From: Paractinoplanes deccanensis
GTDB lineage: Bacteria > Actinomycetota > Actinomycetes > Mycobacteriales > Micromonosporaceae
Direction: 5' to 3'
DNA length: 64,000 nucleotides
Assembly: GCF_016862115.1 (NCBI RefSeq)
Contig: NZ_BOMI01000002.1
Location: 1 to 64,000 of the forward strand
The notes under the pieces are model-generated. The model searched no databases. It had not been told where the DNA came from and was given only the letters and a program-made list of their open reading frames with translations. This document shows, in pieces, positions 41,753 to 49,737 of this stretch. Both the position numbers and the translations under genes were made by a program. Position 1 is the stretch's first letter. The number at the start of each line of letters is the position of its first letter.

Positions 41753-42636
41753 ACGACCTCTACGTGCTCTATCGCGGGCCGCTGGCGAGCTGCAACTACG
41801 ACTGCCCGTACTGCCCGTTCGCCAAGCGCGTCGACCCGCCCGAGCTGCTGCGCGCCGACCGTGCCGACCTCGCCCGCTTCGTGGAGTGGGCCGCCACGAC
41901 CACCGACCGCCGGCTGTCGATCCTGTTCACGCCGTGGGGTGAGGGCCTGACCCGCTCCTGGTACCGCGACGCGATCGTGCGCCTCTCCCACCTGCCCCAC
42001 GTCGCGCGCGTCGCGATCCAGACCAACCTGGCCACCCGTACGGCCTGGCTCGCCGGCGCCGACCGCGACGTCGCCGCCCTGTGGTGCACCTACCACCCCG
42101 GCCAGGTCACCCGGTCCCGCTTCCTCGACCGCTGCCGCGAGCTCGACGACCTCGGCGTCCGCTACTCGGTCGGCGTGGTCGGCCTCCCCGAGCACCACGA
42201 CGAGGCCGTGGCCCTGCGCGCGGCCCTGCCCCCGACGGTCTACCTGTGGGTCAACGCGGCCGACGGCCACGTCTACACCACCGCCGAGGAACGCCGCTGG
42301 ACCGAGCTCGACCCGCGCTTCCCCGACAGCGTCCGCCCTCACCCGTCGCTGGGCCTGCCCTGCCACGCGGGCGAGACAGCCATCTCCGTCCTCGGCGACG
42401 GCACAGTCCGCCGCTGCCACTTCATCCCCACCCCGATAGGCAACCTGTACGACGGCAGCTGGCGCGCGGCGCTGCGGCCCCGCCCCTGCAGCAACGCCCT
42501 GTGCGACTGCCACATCGGCTACATCCACCTCAAACCCCTGCACTTGCGCGACGTGTACGCCGACGGCCTCCTCGAGCGCATCCCCGCCGCCTGGCCACCC
42601 TCGCGGGCGCCGAAAAGTGTCGTACCCACCCGATAG
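41749..42636 (+). CDS. STM4011 family radical SAM protein
   Basis: 295 aa. It opens with the radical SAM cluster motif CNYDCPYC (about residues 15-22) and ends with extra cysteines (GLPCHAGE, VRRCHF, PCSNALCDCHIGY), arranged like a SPASM/twitch auxiliary cluster. Such enzymes often modify peptides. The second radical SAM enzyme next to STM4012 suggests two successive radical steps in one pathway. The start ATG overlaps the STM4012 stop (ATGA). The promoter of the following gene pair lies within its last codons. Confidence 0.9.
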   Translation: MNDLYVLYRGPLASCNYDCPYCPFAKRVDPPELLRADRADLARFVEWAATTTDRRLSILFTPWGEGLTRSWYRDAIVRLSHLPHVARVAIQTNLATRTAWLAGADRDVAALWCTYHPGQVTRSRFLDRCRELDDLGVRYSVGVVGLPEHHDEAVALRAALPPTVYLWVNAADGHVYTTAEERRWTELDPRFPDSVRPHPSLGLPCHAGETAISVLGDGTVRRCHFIPTPIGNLYDGSWRAALRPRPCSNALCDCHIGYIHLKPLHLRDVYADGLLERIPAAWPPSRAPKSVVPTR

Positions 42637-42639
42637 CGT
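42617..42639 (+). promoter_or_regulatory. RecA-NDp/PafBC-like promoter of the DUF6745 pair
   Basis: TGTCGTA (42618-42624), 9 nt, then TAGCGT (42634-42639), which itself includes the STM4011 stop codon. It repeats the promoter at 37608-37630, including the preceding GAAAAG/GAGAAG. The ATG at 42674 is 34 bp downstream. Confidence 0.5.
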
Positions 42640-42673
42640 TCGTTCCACTGAGGCCGATGAGCGGGGAGGCTCG

Positions 42674-42991
42674 ATGTACAGGCAGGGTGACGTGCTGATC
42701 ATTCCGGTGGCCGAGAGCGAGGTGCCCGCCTGCGCGCCCGTGCCGCGCGATCGCCGCGGGCGGATGGTTCTGGCGCGGGGTGAGGCGACCGGCCACGCGC
42801 ATGTGGTGGGCGGCCCCGGTCTGCGGCTGCTGGCCGACGTCGACGATCCCGAGCGCATGTTCGTCGAGGTGCCCAGTCACGGCCGGGTGAGCCACGAGGA
42901 GCACGGCCCGATCTCGTTGCCGGCCGGCCACTACCGCGTGGTCCGCCAGCGTGAGTACATCCCCGGCGCCTTCCGCCCGGTCGCCGACTGA
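42674..42991 (+). CDS. Small conserved protein (co-occurring with DUF6745)
   Basis: 105 aa, ATG behind GGGGAGGC. The sequence (YRQGDVLIIPV, RGEATGHAHVV, VEVPSHGRVSHEEHGPISLPAGHYRVVRQREY) is a compact beta-rich protein family found in actinomycetes, cyanobacteria and phage-like settings. Three conserved histidines (GHAH, SHEEH) could bind a metal; this is inference. The gene is 11 bp upstream of the DUF6745 gene, with which it forms a transcription unit sharing the promoter type of the STM operon. Confidence 0.75.
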   Translation: MYRQGDVLIIPVAESEVPACAPVPRDRRGRMVLARGEATGHAHVVGGPGLRLLADVDDPERMFVEVPSHGRVSHEEHGPISLPAGHYRVVRQREYIPGAFRPVAD

Positions 42992-43002
42992 GAGGCCGCA
43001 CG

Positions 43003-44250
43003 ATGCAGCTGACCCACGCCCAGGAAGCCATGGCCGCCGCCATCGAGGACCAGTGGCTGGCCGCCGCGATGGAGACCGGCCCGGCCGACCGCGCCGCCGC
43101 CGAGTCCGGCGTCCGCGAGGCCTACCGCCTGGCCGGCGCCACCCCGCCCGAGCAGATCTTCTGGCTCGGCTCCCCGCGCGCCGGCGCGGCCGCCGCCGCC
43201 CTGCTCGCCGGCGCCACGCCACCCGGCTCGTCCGCGACCGGCGCCCTGCCGGACGGCTCCACCTCCTCACCCGGCGCTGCTTCGGACAGGCCCGCCTCGC
43301 CCTCGGCCGCTGTTCCCGGCGTGTCTTCCGACTGGTTCGGTGAGGTGCACGCCGAGCTCCGGCGCCAGGGCTGGACGCCCGGGTCGCCTGCCGGGCCGTC
43401 GATGCGCCGCCGGGTGCGCACCGAGCCGTGGGCCGCCGCCCGCAAGGCCGCCGCCGAGGCGCTGGGCAACGACGGGTGGGCGCAGCTCAGCGCCGCCGCC
43501 GGGCGCCGGTCGTGGCCGCTGGTGATGGACCTGGTGGCGGGACGACTGCGCCTGCGCCTGAGCGAGGACCTCACCGCCTCCTTCCCGGGCGGCGCGGGCA
43601 GGCCGATGCGCACGGCGGTCCTCGACGCCATCTACGGCCAGCACGACGGCACGTGGCTCGCCACCTTCGAGGCGGCCGACCGCCTGGCGCCGGACGCCGG
43701 TCTGATGGCGGGCCTCGCCGGGCTGGCCGACGTGTCCCGCCATGCCGGCTGGTGGTGGGCGACCGAGCGCTACGCCGTGCTGACCGAGCGCCCCACCGTC
43801 GTGACCCGCGACAACGTGGGCCGGCTGCACCGCGGTGAGGGGCCCGCCATGGAGTTCCCCGACGGCTACGGCCTCTGGGCGTGGCGGGGCATGCCGATCC
43901 CGCCGGAGCTGGTGGCCGAGCTGCCCACCCTCACCGTGGCCCGCATCCGAAAGGAGAAGAACGCCGAGCTCCGCCGGGTCATGCTCGAACACTTCGGCTA
44001 CGAGCGCTACCTGCGCGAGGCCGGCGCCCGCAACCTCGGCTCCGACGAGACCGGCACGCTGTGGCACCTCGACCTCCCCGGGGACGAGCCCCTGGTCATG
44101 GTCGAAGTGGTCAACTCCACCCCCGAGCCCGACGGCACCAGCCGCGTCTACTGGCTCCGGGTCCCACCCGAGACCCGCTCCGCCCGCGAGGGAGTCGCCT
44201 GGACCTTCGGCCTCACCGCCGACGAATACCAACCCGTGGTCCAGACCTGA
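43003..44250 (+). CDS. DUF6745 family protein
   Basis: 415 aa. The C-terminal half is the DUF6745 domain (about 215-410; YGLWAWRGMPIPPELV, RRVMLEHFGYERYLREAGARNL, GTLWHLDLPGDEPLVMVEVVNSTPEPDGTSRVYWLRVPP). The N-terminal part is Ala/Pro-rich and probably flexible (about 65-110). The terminal REGVAWTFGLTADEYQP is the usual family end. Function is unknown, but the family is recurrent near leucine-rich proteins and radical SAM clusters in actinomycetes. Here it directly follows the STM4011-4015 operon. Confidence 0.82.
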   Translation: MQLTHAQEAMAAAIEDQWLAAAMETGPADRAAAESGVREAYRLAGATPPEQIFWLGSPRAGAAAAALLAGATPPGSSATGALPDGSTSSPGAASDRPASPSAAVPGVSSDWFGEVHAELRRQGWTPGSPAGPSMRRRVRTEPWAAARKAAAEALGNDGWAQLSAAAGRRSWPLVMDLVAGRLRLRLSEDLTASFPGGAGRPMRTAVLDAIYGQHDGTWLATFEAADRLAPDAGLMAGLAGLADVSRHAGWWWATERYAVLTERPTVVTRDNVGRLHRGEGPAMEFPDGYGLWAWRGMPIPPELVAELPTLTVARIRKEKNAELRRVMLEHFGYERYLREAGARNLGSDETGTLWHLDLPGDEPLVMVEVVNSTPEPDGTSRVYWLRVPPETRSAREGVAWTFGLTADEYQPVVQT

Positions 44251-44633
44251 CATCCCACGGCGACGCTCGGCCGTGCGCCGCCATCCGCCTGCCGGCCGCC
44301 ACACCGCCGCCGGGTGGCGAAGGGCCAGCGCCCCGCACGCTCAGCGCGACCAGGACGGCAACGGCCGCCACGGCCAGCAGGTGGCCGGCGCGGCCGGCAC
44401 GCCACGCGGGCAGGCGGCACGTCACGCGGGCAGGCGGCACGTCACGCGGGCAGGCGGTCACCACGATCTCGTTGCCCCCGCCCGAAGACTCGCCGCCGGT
44501 CTCTCCGGGCTGACCCGCGCCGACCGGGCGCCAGGGCTCCGTCGAGGCGTGGCATCCACTTCGGTACGGTCCCTGCGCGTTCTCCGGGTGGCGGTGGAGG
44601 CGTGCGGAAGCGTACGAGCGGAGGTCTGTGGCG
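44251..44633. other. 383-bp intergenic region
   Basis: No convincing gene lies here. It contains a 3-copy tandem 20-bp repeat (44401-44460). A minus-strand frame over 44213-44683 shows a hydrophobic stretch but repeats residues through the tandem repeat and has no credible start or relative, so it was not called. Confidence 0.6.
44401..44460. repeat. Tandem 20-bp repeat, three copies
   Basis: The unit GTCACGCGGGCAGGCGGCAC recurs at 44401-44420, 44421-44440 and 44441-44460 with 1-3 differences. It lies in the gap between the DUF6745 and DUF4132 genes. Because 20 bp is not a multiple of 3, copy-number change would be easily tolerated only outside a gene. Confidence 0.75.
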
Positions 44634-46841
44634 ATGGGGCGCAAGGCGATCGCTGGGCTGGAATGCGCGGATCCCACCGTCATGGTCTGGGAGGACGGTG
44701 AGCGGGAGCGCTGGCTGGCCCGGGCCGGGGCGCTCGATCACGGGCGGGAACAGGCCGACTGGGTGCGGGCGGTGACCGGCGCGGACCGGCTCTCCGATCT
44801 CAGTCCGGAGCAGGTGGCGTGGCTCTTCGCGAAAGGGCCGGAGGGCTCGGCGCGGGCGCTGCTCGGGACGCCGCTGCTGGTGCGGGTCCGGCAGCGTGTC
44901 GATCTGGGGCAGGTGGCCGTCGCGCGGTTCGGGCTGGACGCGCTCGGGCTCGCGCTGCGGGACGCGGCCGAGAGCGCGGACCGGCTCGGCCTGCTGCTGT
45001 TGCCGTTCCGGGGGCCGGAGCCGGCCGCGCTGGTGGCCGGGTGGCTGCGGCATCTCGGGTCGGCGCGGCTGTGGGCCCGGCTGTGGCTGGACCGGCACGC
45101 CGAGGCGGCGGCGCGGGCGCTGATCCCGGCCGCGGTCGGCCGGGCGAGCAAGGCACGCCAGAACGCCGAGGACGCCCTGCGTCACCTGACGGCGACCGGT
45201 CACGGCGAGCTGGTCCTCAAGACCGCCGAGGGGTACGGGGCGGAAGCGCTCGCCGCCGTCGGCGCCCTGCTGGAGCTCCCGCCCACCCGCGAGCTGCCGA
45301 CGCCCACCCGCCGGCTGCCGGAGCCCGTCCGTAACCCGGCCCTCGGCACGCCCAAGGACGCGCTGCCGGCGGACGAGATCTCTCCTCTGATCGACGCCTT
45401 GGCCCGCTCCCGCCTCGCCGATCCGCCCGAACCGCCGCCCGGCGATCCCGCGCCACCCGGCAACCCCGCGCCACCCGGCGATCCCGCGCCGGCCGGCAGC
45501 GGTCGGCCTTTGGCGGTCGAGTCGTCCGCGGCCGCGCAGCCGCTGGTGCACCCGCCCGACCCTGAGGCCGCTGCCCTCTTCGCCGCCCACGAGCCCGCGC
45601 GCCTCGCGCGGTTCGGGCGGGAGCTGCTCGACGACTGGCTGGCCGACGGCATGCCCGCGGCCAGGGCGTGGGTGGTGCTCTGCCAGGCGCACATCGGCGA
45701 CGACGCCACGATGGACAAGCTCGGGCCCCTCGTGCGGGCGTGGCCGGCGCAGAGCCGCTGGCAGCGGGCCGTCGACGGGCTCGCCGTGCTGGCCACCGCC
45801 GGCACCGACGTGGCGCTGCGCCATCTGCTCGCCATCGAGGAGAACATGGTGGGCGGGCCGATGAACGATCGCGCCCTCGTGCACCTCGCGCAGGCCGCCG
45901 CCCGGCGCGGGCTCACCGTCACCGAGCTGGCCGACCGCCTCGCCGTCACGCATGGGCTCGACGGCGGCGTCACGCTCGACTACGGGCCGCGCGCGTTCAC
46001 GGTCGAGGTCGACGACCATCTCACCCTGTACGCCGTCGACGCCGCCGGCCGCCGGCTCGCACGGCCCCCGAAGCCGGGCGTCAGGGACACCAGACCCGAG
46101 GGTCACCAGCATTTCGTACGGCTGAAGAAGGATCTCCGGACGACCGCGTCGAGCCAGATCGCGCGCCTGGAACGCGACATGCTCGCGCATCGCCCCCGCC
46201 CCGCGCGGCACGTGCGCGACGTGCTGCTCCCCCACCCGATCCTCGGCCCGCTCGCCCGCCGCCTCGTGTGGGCCGAGCCCGGGGCCCGCACGTTGCGCAT
46301 CGCCGAGGACGGCACCTTCGCCGACGTCGACGACACCACCGCGCCCGTCGGCGACGACGCTCCCCTGGTGATCGTGCACCCCGCCGAGCTCACCGCGGAC
46401 GAGCTGGCCGGCTGGTCGCAGATCTTCGCCGACTACGAGATCGTGCAGCCTTTCCCGCAGATCAACCGGCCCGCCGTCCGGCTCACCGGCGAGCAGCGGG
46501 CCGCCACCGGCCTCCCCGGCTTCGGCCCCGTGTCCTCCGAGGAGATCCTCGATCAGTTGCGCAAGGACCGTTGGCTGGGCAACAGCTCCTCCAGCGCGAA
46601 CCGCCTGCACACCCAGCTGTACCGCACCCTGCCGGACGGTCACGCCCTGGTGGTCGAGATCGACCCCGGGGTGACGATGTTCGCCACCAACGCGCCCACC
46701 CAGCGGATCACCGAGATCTGGCTGGACGACGCCGCCTCCGACCACTGGCAGCTCGCCCGCACCACGCCCCTGGGCGCCGCTGACCCGGCCGCGCTGTCGG
46801 AGGTTCTGGTCGAGCTCTACCGGCTGGCGCCGCACCGCTAA
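44634..46841 (+). CDS. DUF4132 family protein
   Basis: About 735 aa. The C-terminal DUF4132 region is clear (LTLYAVDAAGRRLARPPKPGVRDT, FVRLKKDLRTTASSQIARLERDMLAHR, GPLARRLVWAEPG, ADYEIVQPFPQINRPA, about residues 460-650), a domain often joined to WGR and associated with MolR-type proteins. The N-terminal 330 residues are helical, followed by a low-complexity Pro/Gly linker with PPGDPAPPGNPAP repeats (about 268-288). Function is unknown. ATG 44634 sits 9 bp behind GGAGG; GTG 44628 is possible. Confidence 0.85.
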   Translation: MGRKAIAGLECADPTVMVWEDGERERWLARAGALDHGREQADWVRAVTGADRLSDLSPEQVAWLFAKGPEGSARALLGTPLLVRVRQRVDLGQVAVARFGLDALGLALRDAAESADRLGLLLLPFRGPEPAALVAGWLRHLGSARLWARLWLDRHAEAAARALIPAAVGRASKARQNAEDALRHLTATGHGELVLKTAEGYGAEALAAVGALLELPPTRELPTPTRRLPEPVRNPALGTPKDALPADEISPLIDALARSRLADPPEPPPGDPAPPGNPAPPGDPAPAGSGRPLAVESSAAAQPLVHPPDPEAAALFAAHEPARLARFGRELLDDWLADGMPAARAWVVLCQAHIGDDATMDKLGPLVRAWPAQSRWQRAVDGLAVLATAGTDVALRHLLAIEENMVGGPMNDRALVHLAQAAARRGLTVTELADRLAVTHGLDGGVTLDYGPRAFTVEVDDHLTLYAVDAAGRRLARPPKPGVRDTRPEGHQHFVRLKKDLRTTASSQIARLERDMLAHRPRPARHVRDVLLPHPILGPLARRLVWAEPGARTLRIAEDGTFADVDDTTAPVGDDAPLVIVHPAELTADELAGWSQIFADYEIVQPFPQINRPAVRLTGEQRAATGLPGFGPVSSEEILDQLRKDRWLGNSSSSANRLHTQLYRTLPDGHALVVEIDPGVTMFATNAPTQRITEIWLDDAASDHWQLARTTPLGAADPAALSEVLVELYRLAPHR

Positions 46842-46872
46842 GGTCGGGTGCCGACATCGATGGAGGCGAGCG

Positions 46873-47523
46873 TTGACTCCGAGATCCCGCGGTCACGGCG
46901 GTGACGGCGACGGCGGCCGGGGCCGCCGCGGGCGAGGCGGGCGGCCGGGCAGTGTGCGGCAGGGCGAGGGCCAGGCGCGCGAGGCGTTCCAGGGCGGCCG
47001 CCCCACGGCCGCGGGCGGCGGCGCGCCGTCGCCGGGGTCGCGCTCGCCGTCCGGCCAGCCGCAGGGCGTCCCCTACGGTTTCCGCGACTTCGGGCAGTTC
47101 CGCGAGTTCGCCGGCCGGTTCCGCGACCGGATGCGGGAGCTCTACCCCGACCTGGACATGGGGTTCCAGGGCAGCTCGGTCACCGGCCGCAGCGCCGAGA
47201 CGGGTGCGCCGTTCGACGAGGGCCGGGTCAGCGACTACGACCAGCCCGGCAGGCTCGCCGAGGCCCTCGGGGTCGAATGGGTCAGGCACGAGAGCGACTA
47301 CCGCGGCGTCTACTTCGCGGCCCGCCCGCCGGCCGGCAACGGCAAGCTCCGGCTCCAGTCCAACGACCTGCGCGACGGCGACGAGGCGTACTACCAGGAG
47401 CCCGACTTCCCCGAGTACCGCTACCTGCTTTTCGTCGACAAGTTCGACCGGCCCGACGAAGTACGCGGCAAGCTCGCTGCGCTGCCGCAGTGGCGGTTCC
47501 TCTACCGCAGCGTCGTGGAGTAG
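46873..47523 (+). CDS. Nucleotidyltransferase-like protein with disordered Arg/Gly-rich N-terminus
   Basis: 216 aa with a TTG start behind GGAGG. Residues 1-65 are low-complexity (Gly, Arg, Pro, Ser). The rest shows FGQFREFAGRFRDRM, then QGSSVTGRS...FDEGRVSDYDQ (about residues 100-125), resembling the GS...DxD signature of Pol-beta-fold nucleotidyltransferases found in C-terminal toxin domains of polymorphic and ESX-type toxins. The middle aspartates would bind metal. Its neighbours (a phosphoesterase, YbaB and ESX-type genes) fit a toxin or effector context, but this is inference. Confidence 0.6.
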   Translation: MTPRSRGHGGDGDGGRGRRGRGGRPGSVRQGEGQAREAFQGGRPTAAGGGAPSPGSRSPSGQPQGVPYGFRDFGQFREFAGRFRDRMRELYPDLDMGFQGSSVTGRSAETGAPFDEGRVSDYDQPGRLAEALGVEWVRHESDYRGVYFAARPPAGNGKLRLQSNDLRDGDEAYYQEPDFPEYRYLLFVDKFDRPDEVRGKLAALPQWRFLYRSVVE

Positions 47524-47529
47524 CGGCCG

Positions 47530-48324
47530 ATGCGACTGGCCGGCACCCGGGCGGAGCGGCTGGCGGCGATCCCCTACCGGGCGGCCGGCCCCGGCGGCGT
47601 CCCGCACAATGTGCAGCTCGGCGTGGCCCGGCTGCCGGTCGACGCCCTCCCGGCGGGCTGTGACGCTCTGCTCGTCGCCGGGGACCTGCAAGGCGTCGCG
47701 CCCTCGCCGCTCGGCGGCGACCCGGGGCTGCTCGGCATCGCGCTCGCCGACTACCTGGGCGTGTGGGCCGAGAGCGGGCTGCTGCCGCCGGCCGACCGGG
47801 TCGGCGTGCTGCTCACCGGCGATCTCTACTCGGCGCCCGGCGCCGACAAGCGCGGCGCGTCCGGCGGCGTCCTCGACGTGTGGCTGGCGTTCGCCGCGGC
47901 GGGCTGCCCGATGGTGCTCGGGGTGGCCGGCAACCACGACGAGGTGACCGCCGCGCAGGTGGCGGAGCTCGGCCCGGACGTCGCGCTGCTGGACGGTGAC
48001 CGTCGCGGGTTCGGCGGTGTCACGGTCGCCGGCGTCTCGGGCATCGTCGGTGACCCGGGGCGCGCTCTGCGGCGTACCGAGAAGGAGTTCTTGACCCTCC
48101 TCGGAAGGCTCACCGCGCCGCCGCCGGATGTGCTGCTCCTGCACGAGGGCCCGACCGGCGACCGGGCGGGTCAGCTCGGCCGGGAGTCCGTGCGGGGCGC
48201 GCTCGAGAAGCGGGCGCCGGCGATCACGTTCTGCGGGCACGTGCACTGGGACGAGCCCGTGGCGGCCCTCGGCGACGGGCATGTCGTCAACGTCGACGCC
48301 CGCGCCGTCGTCCTCACGACATGA
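47530..48324 (+). CDS. Cytosolic metallophosphoesterase
   Basis: 264 aa of the calcineurin-like phosphoesterase fold: LTGDLYS, AGNHDE, LLHEGPTG and CGHVHW are the second to last metal-ligand motifs; the initial D-x-H is not obvious, as the protein begins with a variant strand (PHNVQLGVARLPVDA). No signal peptide. It starts 7 bp behind the nucleotidyltransferase-like gene and is probably co-transcribed with it, so the two may act on the same nucleotide or nucleic acid. The substrate is unknown. Confidence 0.85.
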   Translation: MRLAGTRAERLAAIPYRAAGPGGVPHNVQLGVARLPVDALPAGCDALLVAGDLQGVAPSPLGGDPGLLGIALADYLGVWAESGLLPPADRVGVLLTGDLYSAPGADKRGASGGVLDVWLAFAAAGCPMVLGVAGNHDEVTAAQVAELGPDVALLDGDRRGFGGVTVAGVSGIVGDPGRALRRTEKEFLTLLGRLTAPPPDVLLLHEGPTGDRAGQLGRESVRGALEKRAPAITFCGHVHWDEPVAALGDGHVVNVDARAVVLTT

Positions 48325-48358
48325 TCCATTTGTGCCGGTCGTTGTTACACTCCGGCGC

Positions 48359-48799
48359 ATGCCCGAGCTTCCCGACACCCAGGCGTTCCTGGACCCGGAC
48401 GCGTCCCGCGAATATCTGCGCTCGTGGAAGGAGAGCGTCGACCGGACGGCGGCACGGGCCGCGGCCATGAGCGAGCGGATGGAACGGCTGCGGGTCACGG
48501 CGCGTGACGGCAACGGGCTGGCCGAGGTCACCATCGACTCCGCCGGGGTGCTGGTCGGCCTGGAACTCACCGACCGCATCCACCGGTTCGAGCCGCAGGT
48601 GGTGGCGCGGGCGGTGATGAGCGCGCTGCGTGACGCGCGGGCCCGGGCGGCCGACCGAGCACACGAGATCGCGGTCGAGACGATGGGTCCCGACTCGCTG
48701 TCGGCGCGCACGGTGGCCGACCGCATGCGCCAGGCCCTGGAACGGCCCGGCCAGGAGCCGCCGGCCGGCGACGACGAGCCGGAGCGGAGGGGACACTGA
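48359..48799 (+). CDS. YbaB/EbfC family DNA-binding protein
   Basis: 146 aa. The core (RMERLRVTARDGNGLAEVTIDSAGVLVGLELTD, then a helix with MSALRDARARAADRAHEIA) is the YbaB/EbfC fold, which makes small dimeric DNA-binding or nucleoid-associated proteins. In actinomycetes, YbaB paralogues of this length commonly precede ESX-secreted WXG100/EspC-like genes, as here. A TTGTTACACT -10-like element lies just upstream. It ends 1 bp before the next start. Confidence 0.87.
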   Translation: MPELPDTQAFLDPDASREYLRSWKESVDRTAARAAAMSERMERLRVTARDGNGLAEVTIDSAGVLVGLELTDRIHRFEPQVVARAVMSALRDARARAADRAHEIAVETMGPDSLSARTVADRMRQALERPGQEPPAGDDEPERRGH

Positions 48800-48800
48800 C

Positions 48801-48917
48801 GTGCCGGACGCCTTCCAGGTCGACTCGTCGCAGCTGTTCCGGCACGCCGCGAACGTGCGGGCGGTGCGCGACCAGCTCGCCGCGATCAAGGGCGCGAGCG
48901 GCGCGATCGTGAACTGA
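48801..48917 (+). pseudogene. Truncated EspC-like ESX substrate (38 aa)
   Basis: The 38 residues from GTG 48801 (PDAFQVDSSQLFRHAANVRAVRDQLAAIKGAS) match the N-terminal half of the ~100-aa EspC/WXG100-like proteins encoded after YbaB. A stop at 48915-48917 follows at once, and the normal second helix and the W-x-G turn are absent; the next gene begins 2 bp later. I read this as a deletion that removed the C-terminal two-thirds. A functional half-protein cannot be excluded. Confidence 0.6.
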
Positions 48918-48919
48918 CC

Positions 48920-49624
48920 ATGGTGTCCAACTCCTCCCTGGTGGCGACGTCGACGACCACCCGCACCGCGTACACGGGCATCTCGCTCGCCGACGGCTTC
49001 CAGGGCCTCCAGCAGTCGGTGCGGGGCGGCAGCTGGGTCGACGGCATGCTGGCCGGCGGCGCGTTCGTGGGCGACGCCGCGGCGACCGTCATCGACCCGT
49101 TCAGCGCCCTGCTGGCCAACGGCCTGGGCTGGGTGATGGAGCACTTCGAGCCGCTGCGCGACGTGCTCGACAAGCTGGCGGGCATCCCGGACAAGGTCAC
49201 GGCGCACGCGCAGACGTGGGCGAACATGGCGGGCGCGCTCCAGACGATGGCCGAGGACCTGCGGTCGAGCCTCGCCGCCGACCTGCCCGACTGGGGCGGT
49301 GCCGCCGCCGACTCGTACCGGTCGATGATGACCAACAACGTGGACGGCCTCGGCGGCCTCGCGGTGCTGGCCGACACCATGTCCGCGGCCACCCAGGCGG
49401 CGGGCAACCTGGTCCAGTTCACCCGCGACATCGTCCGCGACCTCATCTGCGACCTGGTGGCGCGCGTGATCGTGTGGGCGGCCGAGGCGCTCGCCATCGT
49501 CACCATCCCGGTGGTCACCGCCCAGATCATCTCGGCGGTGGCCAAGTGGTGCGCCCGCATCTTCGGCTACACCGGCGCCCTGATCAGCAGCCTGGAGAAC
49601 CTGACCACGCTGATGGAGGGCTGA
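48920..49624 (+). CDS. WXG100-like ESX/polymorphic-toxin N-terminal protein
   Basis: 234 aa. A helical region (about 70-150) contains the W-x-G-like turn DWGGAAADSY (about 128-137) between two helices, as in WXG100 and related type VII substrates, and two hydrophobic helices follow (about 170-205). In larger relatives such an N-terminus is followed by a toxin domain, but here the gene stops after LTTLMEG. The ATG begins 2 bp after the truncated gene. It is likely an ESX substrate or a toxin that has lost its payload. Confidence 0.65.
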   Translation: MVSNSSLVATSTTTRTAYTGISLADGFQGLQQSVRGGSWVDGMLAGGAFVGDAAATVIDPFSALLANGLGWVMEHFEPLRDVLDKLAGIPDKVTAHAQTWANMAGALQTMAEDLRSSLAADLPDWGGAAADSYRSMMTNNVDGLGGLAVLADTMSAATQAAGNLVQFTRDIVRDLICDLVARVIVWAAEALAIVTIPVVTAQIISAVAKWCARIFGYTGALISSLENLTTLMEG

Positions 49625-49639
49625 CCGGCCCGGCCGGCC

Positions 49640-49668
49640 TTGACTGCGGCCCGCGTTCGTTGTATCGG
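49640..49668 (+). promoter_or_regulatory. Vegetative promoter of hsp20
   Basis: TTGACT (49640-49645), a 17-bp spacer, then TATCGG (49663-49668) form a good sigma-A-like promoter immediately upstream of the HAIR operator. Confidence 0.6.
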
Positions 49669-49677
49669 TAGAAGTAA

Positions 49678-49698
49678 GTTGAGTCGACGCCACTCAAC
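49678..49698. promoter_or_regulatory. HAIR element (HspR operator)
   Basis: GTTGAGT, 7 nt, ACTCAAC is a perfect inverted repeat and differs from the known HAIR consensus (CTTGAGT-N7-ACTCAAG) only at the outermost base of each arm. It lies just behind the -10 box, where HspR would block transcription. HspR itself is not in the window. Confidence 0.8.
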
Positions 49699-49737
49699 CT
49701 CAGGCTTTGGTGAAGGAGCACCAAGGAGGAGATGGCC

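Noticed and set aside
44213..44683. 156-codon minus-strand frame with a hydrophobic stretch
   Set aside because: It runs through the tandem 20-bp repeat, overlaps two real genes and has no ribosome site or family features.
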